Shown here: piece by piece, positions 8,598 to 16,747 of the stretch
Layout of the letters: the number at the start of each line of letters is the position of its first letter
How positions within the stretch are numbered: the stretch's first letter is position 1
Source: Enterobacter ludwigii
GTDB lineage: Bacteria > Pseudomonadota > Gammaproteobacteria > Enterobacterales > Enterobacteriaceae
DNA length: 64,000 bases
Reading direction: 5' to 3'
NCBI GenBank assembly: GCA_900068845.1
Contig: CEFQ01000010.1
Location: forward strand, 88,060 to 152,059
Made by a program: the position numbers and the translations under genes
The notes under the pieces: generated by a model
Database searches by the model: none
The model's input: the letters and a program-made list of their open reading frames with translations, nothing else
Told to the model about the DNA's origin: nothing

Positions 8598-9530
8598 ATG
8601 AGTTTACAGCAGACACTGCAGGTCTTTGAGTTACTCGATAGCGCCTACATTGATGGCCAACAGGTGGTGGATTTGTTCGCTGCCTATCCGGGCGTGACCG
8701 CCAGCACAAAACGCGTTAGCGGGCCAAAAGGGCGTACCGACTTCGTCCGCATCGATATCCCCGGCGCGCAGGGCAAAAGTAACGGCGGCAACGCACCGAC
8801 GCTCGGCATTATTGGTCGCCTCGGCGGTATCGGCGCGCGGCCAACGCGAATTGGTATGGTGTCAGACGCCGATGGCGCAGTCGCGGCGGTGAGCAGTGCG
8901 CTGAAGCTGGCGCAGATGCAGACGAAAGGTGACGTGTTGGCCGGTGATGTGATCATCACCACCCACATCTGTCCAGATGCACCAACGCGTCCGCACGAAC
9001 CGGTCGATTTCATGGATTCGCCGTGCGACGACATCACCATGAATGACAATGAAGTGATTGCTGGGGTTGATGCGATTTTGTCGATCGATACCACTAAAGG
9101 TAACCGCATCCTCAATCACAAAGGCTACGCGCTGTCGCCGACAGTGAAAGAGGGCTACATCCTGCGTGTCTCAGAAGATCTGTTACGCATCATGGAGATG
9201 ACCAGCGGCCAACCGGCAGTCACCTTCCCGATCACCACGCAGGACATCACGCCATACGGCAACGGGGTTTATCACCTCAACAGCATTCTGCAGCCTTCAA
9301 CCGCCACCGATGTGCCGGTGGTCGGCGTGGCGATCTGCGCGCAGTCGGTGGTGCCTGGCTGTGGTACCGGCGCGAGTCACGAAGTGGATATCGCCTCTGC
9401 GGTGAAGTTTGCGGTGGAAGTGGCGAAAGAGTTCGGACGCGAAACCTGCCAGTTCTATGACGCGCAAGAGTACGCGCTGCTGCTATCTTTGTATGGTAGT
9501 CTCAGCCACTTGCGTAACCGGAAAGCCTGA
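8598..9530 (+). CDS. DUF1177 family protein, putative metallohydrolase fold
   Basis: 310 residues, the usual length for DUF1177, a family without an assigned function. Features that recall the zinc aminopeptidases of families M20/M42 are a GIIGRLGGIG segment (70-79), SDADGAVAAVSSALK (89-103), and GDVIITTHICPD (116-127), arranged like the D-x2-G-A, helix, and GDV-strand order of those enzymes. Possible metal ligands are D90, D92, H123, D127, H133 and H261/E262. The peptidase link is my inference from pattern. The stop overlaps the first ATG of aroM (TGATG), so the two products are made together. Confidence 0.85.
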   Translation: MSLQQTLQVFELLDSAYIDGQQVVDLFAAYPGVTASTKRVSGPKGRTDFVRIDIPGAQGKSNGGNAPTLGIIGRLGGIGARPTRIGMVSDADGAVAAVSSALKLAQMQTKGDVLAGDVIITTHICPDAPTRPHEPVDFMDSPCDDITMNDNEVIAGVDAILSIDTTKGNRILNHKGYALSPTVKEGYILRVSEDLLRIMEMTSGQPAVTFPITTQDITPYGNGVYHLNSILQPSTATDVPVVGVAICAQSVVPGCGTGASHEVDIASAVKFAVEVAKEFGRETCQFYDAQEYALLLSLYGSLSHLRNRKA

Positions 9531-10210
9531 TGATGAATATGTCCCTGATCACTCTTACCATTGGTCAATCACCGCGCAGCGACATTCTGCCGCTGCTGCA
9601 GGAATATCTGCCCGCCGATCAGGTAGCGCATGCCGGTTTACTCGACGGTCTGACGCTGGCTGATGTCGAGTCGCAGTATGGGCCTGCACCGGGCGACAAG
9701 GTGCTGGTGTCACGCATGACCAGTGGCGAGCAAGTGCGCCTGTCCGGGCCAAAAGTAGAGCAGGGACTGCAACGTAAGATCAACGCGCTTGAACAGCAGG
9801 GCTACGACACCATTTTGCTGTTGTGTACCGGTGAGTTCGGCGCGCTGAAAACCCAATCCGCTTTATTGCTGGAGCCGGATCGCATCATTCCCCCGCTGGT
9901 GCGCGCGATTGTGCAAGCGCATAAAGTCGGCATTGTGGTGCCGGTGGAGGAGCAGATTGCCGAGCAGGCCAACAAGTGGCGCAATCTGAACAGCCCGCCG
10001 TGCTTTGCCGTCGCCAGTCCGTATCTGGCGGAGCAGGCCGATTTGATGGAAGCGGGATTGTCGCTGCAGGAGCAGGGTGCGGATGTGGTGGTGCTGGATT
10101 GCATCGGCTATCACCAAAAGCACCGCGATTTCCTGCAGAAAATGCTGGGCATTCCGGTTCTGCTGTCGAACGTGCTGGTGGCCAAGCTGGCGGCAGAATT
10201 GATCGTCTAA
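9530..10210 (+). CDS. aroM: AroM family protein, Asp/Glu-racemase-like
   Basis: 226 residues of the AroM family (PF07302). In E. coli aroM follows yaiA and its function is unknown. Two cysteines sit in matched contexts, LLLCTGEFG (C99) and VVLDCIGYH (C191), resembling the paired catalytic cysteines of the Asp/Glu/hydantoin racemase superfamily. The start overlaps the DUF1177 stop (TGATGATGAATATG), and ATGs at 9530, 9533 and 9539 are all possible. Coupling to a transporter and a hydrolase-like gene suggests a catabolic or salvage role rather than aromatic synthesis. Confidence 0.88.
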   Translation: MMNMSLITLTIGQSPRSDILPLLQEYLPADQVAHAGLLDGLTLADVESQYGPAPGDKVLVSRMTSGEQVRLSGPKVEQGLQRKINALEQQGYDTILLLCTGEFGALKTQSALLLEPDRIIPPLVRAIVQAHKVGIVVPVEEQIAEQANKWRNLNSPPCFAVASPYLAEQADLMEAGLSLQEQGADVVVLDCIGYHQKHRDFLQKMLGIPVLLSNVLVAKLAAELIV

Positions 10211-10314
10211 TGCGAGCAGATCACAAGTTGCAATCTGTGGCGCTAATTCACGTGACAGATCAGCGAGTTCCTTAGTAATCTGCCAGTCACGATAATGTGC
10301 TGTGAGGAAGTAAT

Positions 10315-10599
10315 ATGCTCAATACGAGTGAGTATTTCGACGGAAAAGTGAAATCCATTGGTTTCGACAGCGTGACCATTGGCCGTGCCAGCGTTGGCGT
10401 GATGGCGGAAGGTGAATACACCTTCGGCACCAATCAACCAGAAGAGATGACGGTGGTGAGCGGCGCGCTAAAAGTGCTGCTGCCGGGCGAAACTGAGTGG
10501 AAATGGTATGAAGCCGGTTCCGTCTTCAGCGTACCGGGCCAGAGCGAATTTCATCTGCAGGTGGCAGAGCCTTCCTCTTATCTGTGCCGCTATTTATAA
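10315..10599 (+). CDS. ppnP: Pyrimidine/purine nucleoside phosphorylase
   Basis: A 94-residue single-cupin protein, the length of E. coli PpnP (YaiE). The family splits nucleosides with phosphate into base and ribose-1-phosphate. Recognisable parts are [17 protein letters not shown] and [24 protein letters not shown] lies upstream of the ATG. A strong terminator follows. Confidence 0.95.
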   Translation: MLNTSEYFDGKVKSIGFDSVTIGRASVGVMAEGEYTFGTNQPEEMTVVSGALKVLLPGETEWKWYEAGSVFSVPGQSEFHLQVAEPSSYLCRYL

Positions 10600-10624
10600 G
10601 TTGTAGTGGAACCCGAATTTTATC

Positions 10625-10658
10625 AACCTGCCATTCCTTTGGGATGGCAGGTTTTTTT
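10625..10658 (+). terminator. Rho-independent terminator after ppnP
   Basis: AACCTGCCATTCC pairs with GGATGGCAGGTT with one bulged base and a short loop, followed by a run of seven T. It ends the ppnP transcript and isolates the toxin-antitoxin pair downstream. Confidence 0.9.
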
Positions 10659-10688
10659 GTCGCCGCAAAAGCCACGCTTTAGCGCACT

Positions 10689-10719
10689 GGTGTATAAATC
10701 TAGCATAAATTTGTACACC
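10689..10719. promoter_or_regulatory. Imperfect palindrome in the toxin-antitoxin promoter region
   Basis: GGTGTATAAATC and AATTTGTACACC are 12-base arms matching at 10 positions around a TAGCATA centre. The palindrome lies 100 bp upstream of the antitoxin start. Antitoxins commonly bind such sites to repress their own operon; binding here is inferred. Confidence 0.5.
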
Positions 10720-10818
10720 TCTATTCGCAGTGCTACTCTCCTCAAATAAATGGCAATTGTGTGAAGGTGTCAGCCTCCACGATACTTCATTATCTGCCGC
10801 GATAAGGGTCACATACCT

Positions 10819-11088
10819 ATGGCACAAACTATGTCACAGAAGGTTGCTCGCGAAGGGCTAGGCAATCCTGAACTCTTCAAAGGTGGGGTATTTATTACGA
10901 AAAATGGCGTGGCGGAGTTGTTTGTCCAAACCGCAGCGGAAAGGGAAGCGGAGTTACTAAAAATGGAAGAGGAACGTCAAATTAACGCCCTGTTTAAATT
11001 AGCGATGATCGCCAAACAGGAAGTGGCGGAGGATGACGGTATGACGCCAGAAGAGGTTCTGGAGAAATTACGTAACGCCAGAACGTAA
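10819..11088 (+). CDS. Antitoxin of a type II toxin-antitoxin pair, Phd/YefM-like
   Basis: 89 residues, acidic overall in the C-terminal half. The VFITKNGVAELFVQT segment (about 30-44) resembles the Phd/YefM fold (a hydrophobic strand, ITxxG, then VLV strand). The C-terminal helix with MTPEEVLEKLRNA would wrap the toxin. The toxin gene starts 12 bp downstream. Family placement is tentative. The pair lies between ppnP and rdgC, which are near neighbours in E. coli. Confidence 0.75.
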   Translation: MAQTMSQKVAREGLGNPELFKGGVFITKNGVAELFVQTAAEREAELLKMEEERQINALFKLAMIAKQEVAEDDGMTPEEVLEKLRNART

Positions 11089-11100
11089 GAGAACAACCTT

Positions 11101-11439
11101 ATGTCACCTCAGTTTAAAGTAAGCATTGCACCGCTGGCGGAGTGGACCCTGAAGGATATCGAATCTTTCAAGAGCACAACAATTGGCGCCAAACTGGCGG
11201 CGGAATTTGTCGATGCTCTTTTGATGGATTCTGTTGCGGCGATTATGCAGGATCCTGAGCGCTACCGATTTAGCCATCTATTGTCACAACGTGGATTGAA
11301 TCTACGAGAAAGATTGGACCCAAACAGCGACTATCGCGTGCTGTATGACTTTGATGGCAAGAACGTGCAGATATTGATGTTTTTAGGCATGAAACAGGAT
11401 TTTGTTACCACGCTGTATCGCTACCAGATAGTGAAATGA
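11101..11439 (+). CDS. RelE/ParE superfamily toxin
   Basis: 112 residues with the ParE/RelE layout: an N-terminal strand (FKVSIAPLAEW), two helices, a PERY turn, and C-terminal strands YRVLYDFDGKNVQILMFLG. RelE members cut mRNA at the ribosome and ParE members poison gyrase; the sequence alone does not decide which. It is the second gene of a two-gene operon, 12 bp after the antitoxin. Confidence 0.82.
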   Translation: MSPQFKVSIAPLAEWTLKDIESFKSTTIGAKLAAEFVDALLMDSVAAIMQDPERYRFSHLLSQRGLNLRERLDPNSDYRVLYDFDGKNVQILMFLGMKQDFVTTLYRYQIVK

Positions 11440-11480
11440 CGTGCGGTAAGCATGAAGGTACAAACCGCGCGGATTTTGTC

Positions 11481-11665
11481 GGGTCGCCATTGATGGCGTA
11501 ATGCCGCTTACTTAAGTGCGCATGAATGCGCACCCTACGAAAACCCAGCTCTGTAAACGTAGGGTCGCCATTCATGAAGACCGATTCACGCTTAAACGTA
11601 GGGTCGCCATTCATGGTGACCGATTCACGCTTAACTGACGAGCATTACACCATCAATGGCGACCC
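11481..11665. repeat. 185 bp element with 24 bp terminal inverted repeats
   Basis: The ends are GGGTCGCCATTGATGGCG-TAATGC (11481-11504) and its inverse at 11642-11665, with one mismatch in 24. Inside are a GTGCGCAT-GAATGCGCAC hairpin (from 11516) and two direct copies of a block containing AACGTAGGGTCGCCATTCAT. It lies between the toxin gene and the convergent rdgC. No ORF is present, so it looks like a non-autonomous REPIN- or MITE-like element. Confidence 0.75.
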
Positions 11666-11676
11666 GAACTAAGCAA

Positions 11677-12588
11677 TTAACGCTTCGCTTCTCCGCCTAA
11701 CGCTTCCACCAGATTAGCAATCAGCGCGGCCAATTCGCTGGTCATCAGAATGAAATCGGCATCGAAACGCTGAGCGAAATCATCGCGGTCAATGTCATCA
11801 TTCTGCTCACGCAGCGTGTCGCTGAACTTCAGGCGTTTTACCGAAGCATCATCGGCGATAACCAACTGAATGCGTTCCTGCCAGTCGAGCGCCAGTTTGG
11901 TGACCACTTTACCGGCTTCAATGTGCGTGGCGATCTCGTCAGAGATCAAATCCTGCTTCTTGCAGCGGATCACGCCGCCATCTTCCAGCATCGCTTTCAA
12001 CTCGGCTTCATCCATCAAAGCAAAACCAGCGGGCAACTCACCGGAACGTACCCATTCGGTCAGCGTCAGTTCGATCGGATTTTCCAGCGTCAGCGGCACC
12101 ACCGGCAGCGAACCGAGGCTCTTACGCAGCAATGCCAGCGTATCTTCAGCTTTTTTGGCGCTGGCGCAATCGACGATGATCAGGTTATTAACGGTATCGA
12201 TCCACATATAAGTCTGGCTGAAACGGCTAAACGCACGCGGAAGCAGGCTGTGCAGCACTTCATCTTTCAGCGAGTCTTTCTCCGTCTTCTTCAGCTTGCG
12301 GCTCTGTTCCGCTTCCAGCTTGTCGATTTTGGCTTCCAGCGCCTGCTTCACCACCGGCGACGGCAGGATTTTTTGCTCGGTGCGTGCGCAAATCACCATC
12401 TGTCCGTTGATTTCATGCGTCAGCGATTCGCCGCGATTGCCCATGGGTGAAACCCAACCGGTTTTCGCCATATCCTGGCTGCCGCACGGTGAAAAGGTGA
12501 AGGCGTCGAGCTGTTTTTCCAGATCGTCTGCGGACAGCGGAATGTCACGATTCAGACGATAAACCATCATATTTTTAAACCACAACAT
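11677..12588 (-). CDS. rdgC: Recombination-associated protein RdgC
   Basis: 303 residues, equal to E. coli RdgC, a ring-shaped DNA-binding protein that limits RecA-driven recombination. The N-terminus [14 protein letters not shown] and the GWVSPMG segment are characteristic. It is divergent from mak across about 145 bp, as in E. coli. Confidence 0.97.
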   Translation of the reverse strand: MLWFKNMMVYRLNRDIPLSADDLEKQLDAFTFSPCGSQDMAKTGWVSPMGNRGESLTHEINGQMVICARTEQKILPSPVVKQALEAKIDKLEAEQSRKLKKTEKDSLKDEVLHSLLPRAFSRFSQTYMWIDTVNNLIIVDCASAKKAEDTLALLRKSLGSLPVVPLTLENPIELTLTEWVRSGELPAGFALMDEAELKAMLEDGGVIRCKKQDLISDEIATHIEAGKVVTKLALDWQERIQLVIADDASVKRLKFSDTLREQNDDIDRDDFAQRFDADFILMTSELAALIANLVEALGGEAKR

Positions 12589-12733
12589 CGGGATTCCTTA
12601 CCGTGGGTGCGATCGGGCGCACAAGTCTCAAAGTCAGCGCGCATGATAGCGAAACATCGGATTCGTTTCATTGCCTTTCCCGATTCAGCCTTCTACTGTA
12701 TTGGTCACCAGAACGAATAATGAGGAATAAATC

Positions 12734-13645
12734 GTGCGTATCGGGATTGATTTAGGCGGTACCAAAATTGAAGTGATTGCCTTGTCCGATCAGGGTAAAG
12801 AACTGTTCCGTCATCGCGTCAATACGCCGCGTGACGACTACGCTGCCACGGTACAGGCGATTGTCGATTTGGTGTTGCTGGCGGAAGAAAAAACCGGTCA
12901 GCAGGGCACGGTCGGCATCGGCATTCCCGGCACGATTTCCCCTTATACGCAGCGGGTGAAGAATGCCAACTCAACCTGGTTAAACGGTCAGCCGCTGGAT
13001 AAGGATTTAGCCCAGGCGCTGAATCGTGACGTGCGCATCGCTAACGACGCGAATTGTCTGGCGGTTTCCGAAGCCGTTGATGGTGCGGGGGCGGGTCAGC
13101 CGCTGGTGTTTGCCGTGATTATCGGCACCGGTTCTGGTGCAGGCGTGGCGATTGGCGGTGAGTCGCGCATTGGCGGTAACGGCAATGCGGGTGAGTGGGG
13201 CCACAATCCGCTGCCGTGGATGGACGAGGATGAACTGCGCCATCGCGCTGAAGTGCCGTGTTATTGCGGCTTGCAGGGCTGCATTGAGACCTTCGTGTCG
13301 GGCACGGGTTTTGCCATCGATTATCAGCGTCTGAGCGGCAAAACGTTAAAAGGTGCGGAAATCATCAAGCTGATTGAGCAGCAGGATCCCGTGGCGGAAC
13401 TGGCGATGAATCGCTACGAAATGCGTCTGGCGAAATCACTGGCGCAAGTGGTGAACTTGCTCGATCCCGATGTGATTGTGCTGGGTGGCGGTATGAGCAA
13501 TAACGATCGCCTGTATCAAACCGTGCCAGCGCTGATGAAGCAGTGGGTGTTTGGCCGCGAGTGTGAAACACCGGTGCTGAAGGCGGTTCACGGTGATTCG
13601 AGTGGTGTGCGTGGGGCGGCGTGGCTGTGGCCGGTAAAGGGTTAG
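12734..13645 (+). CDS. mak: Fructokinase, ROK family
   Basis: 303 residues. [11 protein letters not shown] (about 3-13) is the ATP-binding phosphate-1 motif of ROK kinases; IANDANCLA contains the catalytic Asp; [10 protein letters not shown] is the ROK zinc-binding motif. Mak phosphorylates fructose and other hexoses in the cytoplasm. Translation starts at a GTG preceded by TGAGGAAT. Its position after rdgC is the E. coli one. E. coli araJ, which follows mak, is absent here and accessory genes take its place. Confidence 0.94.
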   Translation: MRIGIDLGGTKIEVIALSDQGKELFRHRVNTPRDDYAATVQAIVDLVLLAEEKTGQQGTVGIGIPGTISPYTQRVKNANSTWLNGQPLDKDLAQALNRDVRIANDANCLAVSEAVDGAGAGQPLVFAVIIGTGSGAGVAIGGESRIGGNGNAGEWGHNPLPWMDEDELRHRAEVPCYCGLQGCIETFVSGTGFAIDYQRLSGKTLKGAEIIKLIEQQDPVAELAMNRYEMRLAKSLAQVVNLLDPDVIVLGGGMSNNDRLYQTVPALMKQWVFGRECETPVLKAVHGDSSGVRGAAWLWPVKG

Positions 13646-13654
13646 ATTCGGTGT

Positions 13655-13815
13655 GTGCTGGCTGTCCCCCTGTACCGTGCTGGTTGCCCCCCACCTCGGT
13701 CCTCCCCCATAAATGGGGGAGGAAGATGCTGCTATATGTGAGTTAAGAAGCTGCATATGGCAGCGTCTCCTTCCCCCGCTTGCGGGGGAAGGCCGGGATG
13801 GGGGACAGCCAGCAC
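13655..13815. repeat. 161 bp element with perfect 16 bp terminal inverted repeats
   Basis: GTGCTGGCTGTCCCCC (13655-13670) and its exact inverse (13800-13815) bound a stretch holding two strong hairpins, CCTCCCCCAT-AAATGGGGGAGG (around 13691-13712) and CTTCCCCCGC-TTGCGGGGGAAG (around 13770-13791). It fills nearly the whole gap between mak and the convergent permease gene and could end both transcripts. No ORF and no clear target duplication were seen. Confidence 0.8.
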
Positions 13816-13819
13816 GAAC

Positions 13820-15187
13820 TCACTCACCCACTAACATCGAATCCTGCGGTGCATTATCGCGCTGGGCTTTGGTTGCCAGGAAGTAGACGTATCCCACCGC
13901 CATAATCGCCACAAACAAGGCACCAATCACCGGGTTAAACCACAACATTGCCACCAGACACACCAGCGATAGCACCAGCGCAATACCCGGCACAATCGGA
14001 TAGCCCGGCGCACGGAAGCTGCGTTCCATCTCCGGCGCCGTCCGGCGCAGTTTAAACAGGCTCAGCATGCTCATCAGATACATCACAATCGCGCCGAACA
14101 CCGCCATGGTGATCATCGCGGCCGTCAGCGTCATACCTTGCAAATTGATGAAGCCATCGCTGTAGATCGCGGCGATACCAATCAAACCACCGGCGATAAT
14201 TGCGCGATGCGGCGTCTGGAAGCGTGACAGTTTCGCTAAACTGGGCGGCAGATAACCGGCGCGGGCGAGGGCGAAGAACTGGCGCGAATAGCCGAGAATA
14301 ATACCGTGGAAGCTGGCAATCAGACCAAACAGGCCAATCCACACCAGCATATGCATCCAGTTAGAGTTTTCACCCACGATCATCTTCATCGCCTGTGGCA
14401 AAGGATCGTTGATGTCTGACAGCTTGCGCCAGTCACCTGCACCGCCCGCCAGCAACATCACGCCAATCGCCAGCACCACCAGCGTCAAAATGCCGGTGAT
14501 ATAGGCTTTGGGAATGGTGCGTTTCGGGTCTTTGGCCTCTTCCGCCGCCATCGCAGCGCCTTCAATCGCGAGGAAGAACCAGATGGCGAAGGGAATGGCG
14601 GCGAAGATGCCCGACATTGCCGGCATGCCAAAGTGATCGCTGCCCGCCCAGCCGTTGGCGGCAAAGTTGGCGAGGCTGAAGCCCGGCGACACCACGCCCA
14701 TAAACACCAATAGCTCCAGAACCGCCAGCACCGTGACCACCAATTCGAACATCGCCGCCAGCTTTACGCCGAGAATGTTCAGCGTCATAAACACGATGTA
14801 GGCACCCACCGCAGCGGTTTTCGGATTGAGATCGGGATATTGCACGTTGAGGTAGGCACCAATCGCCATCGCAATAGCGGGTGGGGCGAACACGAACTCA
14901 ATCAGCGTGGCCAGGCCGGCAATCAAACCACCGGTTTCACCGAACGCGCGGCGGCTATAAGCAAATGGGCCACCGGCATGGGGAATCGCGGTGGTTAGTT
15001 CGGTAAAGCTAAAAATGAAGCAGGTATACAGGGTGGCGATCATTGCGGTGGTGATCAAAAATCCCAGCGTGCCCGCCACGCCCCAGCCATAACTCCAGCC
15101 AAAATATTCACCGGAAATCACCAGTCCAACCGCGATGCCCCACAAATGCAGGGCGCCCAGCGTGGGTTTGAGCTTATTCGTCATCAT
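13820..15187 (-). CDS. APC-superfamily permease, ethanolamine-permease type
   Basis: 455 residues with about 12 membrane helices. The start GALHLWGIAVGLVISGEYFGWSYGW and the IPHAGGPFAYSRRAFG segment resemble the ethanolamine permease (Eat) branch of the APC superfamily, rather than the cationic amino-acid branch. AEEAKDPKRTIPKAY is the conserved cytoplasmic loop of APC transporters. It is divergent from an APH-fold kinase gene, with 256 bp between them. The substrate is probably ethanolamine or a similar amino alcohol or amino acid, but this is inferred. Confidence 0.82.
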   Translation of the reverse strand: MMTNKLKPTLGALHLWGIAVGLVISGEYFGWSYGWGVAGTLGFLITTAMIATLYTCFIFSFTELTTAIPHAGGPFAYSRRAFGETGGLIAGLATLIEFVFAPPAIAMAIGAYLNVQYPDLNPKTAAVGAYIVFMTLNILGVKLAAMFELVVTVLAVLELLVFMGVVSPGFSLANFAANGWAGSDHFGMPAMSGIFAAIPFAIWFFLAIEGAAMAAEEAKDPKRTIPKAYITGILTLVVLAIGVMLLAGGAGDWRKLSDINDPLPQAMKMIVGENSNWMHMLVWIGLFGLIASFHGIILGYSRQFFALARAGYLPPSLAKLSRFQTPHRAIIAGGLIGIAAIYSDGFINLQGMTLTAAMITMAVFGAIVMYLMSMLSLFKLRRTAPEMERSFRAPGYPIVPGIALVLSLVCLVAMLWFNPVIGALFVAIMAVGYVYFLATKAQRDNAPQDSMLVGE

Positions 15188-15313
15188 CTTCTCCCCGTCG
15201 TCATTGTTGGTGCGGCAGCTTCACCGCGCTTTTTTATCTTTACGCTACAGTGAAGTGATAATGCCGTGGCATGGCGCGGGAAAACTTGACGCGGGCGCAG
15301 TGAGTTTTGTCCT

Positions 15314-15384
15314 CCACGGTCAACTCTGTGGCAAAAAAAGTGCCAGATGCACGCTGCGGTCAACTTTGGGTTGTCTGCGGTCAA
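15314..15384. promoter_or_regulatory. Direct repeats CTGCGGTCAA spaced 21 bp, candidate AraC-family site
   Basis: CTGCGGTCAA occurs at 15354-15363 and again at 15375-15384, exactly 21 bp apart. A third, 8-of-10 match (CCACGGTCAA) lies at 15314-15323, 40 bp upstream. Two direct half-sites 21 bp apart are the classic AraC-family arrangement. They sit between the divergent permease and kinase genes, and an AraC regulator gene is 1.3 kb away. Binding is inferred. Confidence 0.6.
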
Positions 15385-15443
15385 GCAGTCAGGACGACGT
15401 CATCCCATGCTGATAACACGTGCTTGATGCTGGAGACTGATGA

Positions 15444-16448
15444 ATGAGTGCCGAACAATCCGATAGCTTAACCGATGCTGAAATCACCCTGCTGGCGCAC
15501 CAGGCGCTGGCCTGTTATCCCGCCGCGCTGCGTGGCGAGCTGAAGCTGCTGTGCCGCTCGGAAAATGCCACCTTTCTGTTGCAGGCGGCGGGCAAACGCT
15601 ATGCGCTGCGCCTGCATCGCCCTAACTACCACAGCAAAGCGGACATCCAAAGCGAGCTGCTGTGGCTGGATGCGCTGCGTGACATCGGCATCATGGTGCC
15701 GCAGGCGATCCCGGCCAGCGATGGCGAAAGCGTATTGACGCTGCCGATGGCGAACAGCGCAGAGCGTTATGCGGTGCTGTTCCACTGGATCGAAGGTGAA
15801 ATGCCCACCACCGACGTTGATCCCAAAGCTTTTCAACAGCTCGGCCACATCACTGCGCGCCTGCATCAGCACAGCCGCAGCTGGCAGAAACCGGCGGGTT
15901 TCCAGCGCATCATTTGGGATCATCACACCATGGTGAGCGATCATAGTCACTGGGGACGCTGGCAGGATGCGCCGAACCTCAATCCGGCCGATCACAGCAT
16001 CGTTACCGAAGCGGTGACGCGTGTGGGGCAGGAGCTGCAAGGCTTTGGTAAAGGTGCGGATCGTTATGGTTTGATCCATGCCGATCTGCGCCTGACCAAC
16101 CTGCTGCTGCACAAAGGCGAAACGCGGGTGATCGATTTTGATGACTGCGGCTTGGGCTGGTACCTGCACGATCTGGCGGCAGCGATCAGTTTCGTCGAGC
16201 ATCATCCGCGTGCCGCCGAATGGGTGGATAACTGGATCCTCGGTTACGAAAAAGTGGCGCATATCAGCGATGAAGAGATGGCGCTAGTGCCGACGTTATT
16301 GATCCAGCGGCGTATTCAGATGACGGCGTGGATGGGATCGCATGCGGATACGGAAATGGCGCTGAGTCTTGGGCCGCGCTGGGCCGACCATTCGGTGCGG
16401 CTGTGCCGACGTTACCTGGAAACCAATCAGCTGCCGGTTGGCGTTTGA
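15444..16448 (+). CDS. APH-fold small-molecule kinase, 334 aa
   Basis: A phosphotransferase of the aminoglycoside/choline/homoserine kinase superfamily. The catalytic loop is IHADLRLTN (H212, D214, N219) and the metal site IDFDDCG (D231, D233). An Asn-Ala-Thr loop near 41 and YALRLHR (about 53-59) form the nucleotide pocket. Members phosphorylate hydroxyl groups of amino alcohols, hydroxylysine, homoserine or protein targets (SrkA). Divergent pairing with an ethanolamine-type permease suggests that it phosphorylates the imported compound. No phospholyase or aminotransferase gene lies nearby to complete such a pathway. Confidence 0.78.
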   Translation: MSAEQSDSLTDAEITLLAHQALACYPAALRGELKLLCRSENATFLLQAAGKRYALRLHRPNYHSKADIQSELLWLDALRDIGIMVPQAIPASDGESVLTLPMANSAERYAVLFHWIEGEMPTTDVDPKAFQQLGHITARLHQHSRSWQKPAGFQRIIWDHHTMVSDHSHWGRWQDAPNLNPADHSIVTEAVTRVGQELQGFGKGADRYGLIHADLRLTNLLLHKGETRVIDFDDCGLGWYLHDLAAAISFVEHHPRAAEWVDNWILGYEKVAHISDEEMALVPTLLIQRRIQMTAWMGSHADTEMALSLGPRWADHSVRLCRRYLETNQLPVGV

Positions 16449-16490
16449 TGCACCAGCAGTGAGCAGCCTTGCGCTGTCACAGCGCAATCG

Positions 16491-16660
16491 AGGTCGCCAT
16501 AAATGGCGTAATGCTTGTCAGTTAAGAGATGAAAACCCCAACTACCTGGCGCACACCTTGTAGCGGCGCAATTTATTGCGCGATAAATCGCGCCGCTACG
16601 GAATGTGCGGTAATTAATACGGGGCTTAACTGATCCGCATTACGCCATTCATGGCGACCT
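16491..16660. repeat. 170 bp element with 24 bp terminal inverted repeats, copy 1
   Basis: The ends are AGGTCGCCATAAATGGCG-TAATGC (16491-16514) and its inverse at 16637-16660, with one mismatch. The middle is a 40 bp palindromic core, GTAGCGGCGC...GCGCCGCTAC (16560-16599). A nearly identical element lies at 27339-27507 in the opposite orientation, with about a dozen differences by eye. It fills most of the gap between the kinase and AraC genes. Non-coding. Confidence 0.85.
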
Positions 16661-16747
16661 GGCAATAAAACCCGCAAATCATCCGCCTGGTACGAAAATT
16701 GCTGCAGTCCTCAATAAGTTTCACTTGCACCACCTGATGAGGTTCCG

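Noticed and set aside
11405-11614. Short minus-strand open frame with repeated MNGDPTF units
   Set aside because: The repeated peptide is only the translation of the repeat block AACGTAGGGTCGCCATTCAT; no evidence that it is expressed.
13691-13791. Tandem G/C hairpins considered as a tRNA or small RNA gene
   Set aside because: No tRNA cloverleaf, CCA end or promoter; perfect terminal inverted repeats explain the structure better.
13820-16448. Complete ethanolamine (eut) operon
   Set aside because: Only a permease and a kinase are present; no ammonia-lyase subunits or microcompartment genes are in the window.
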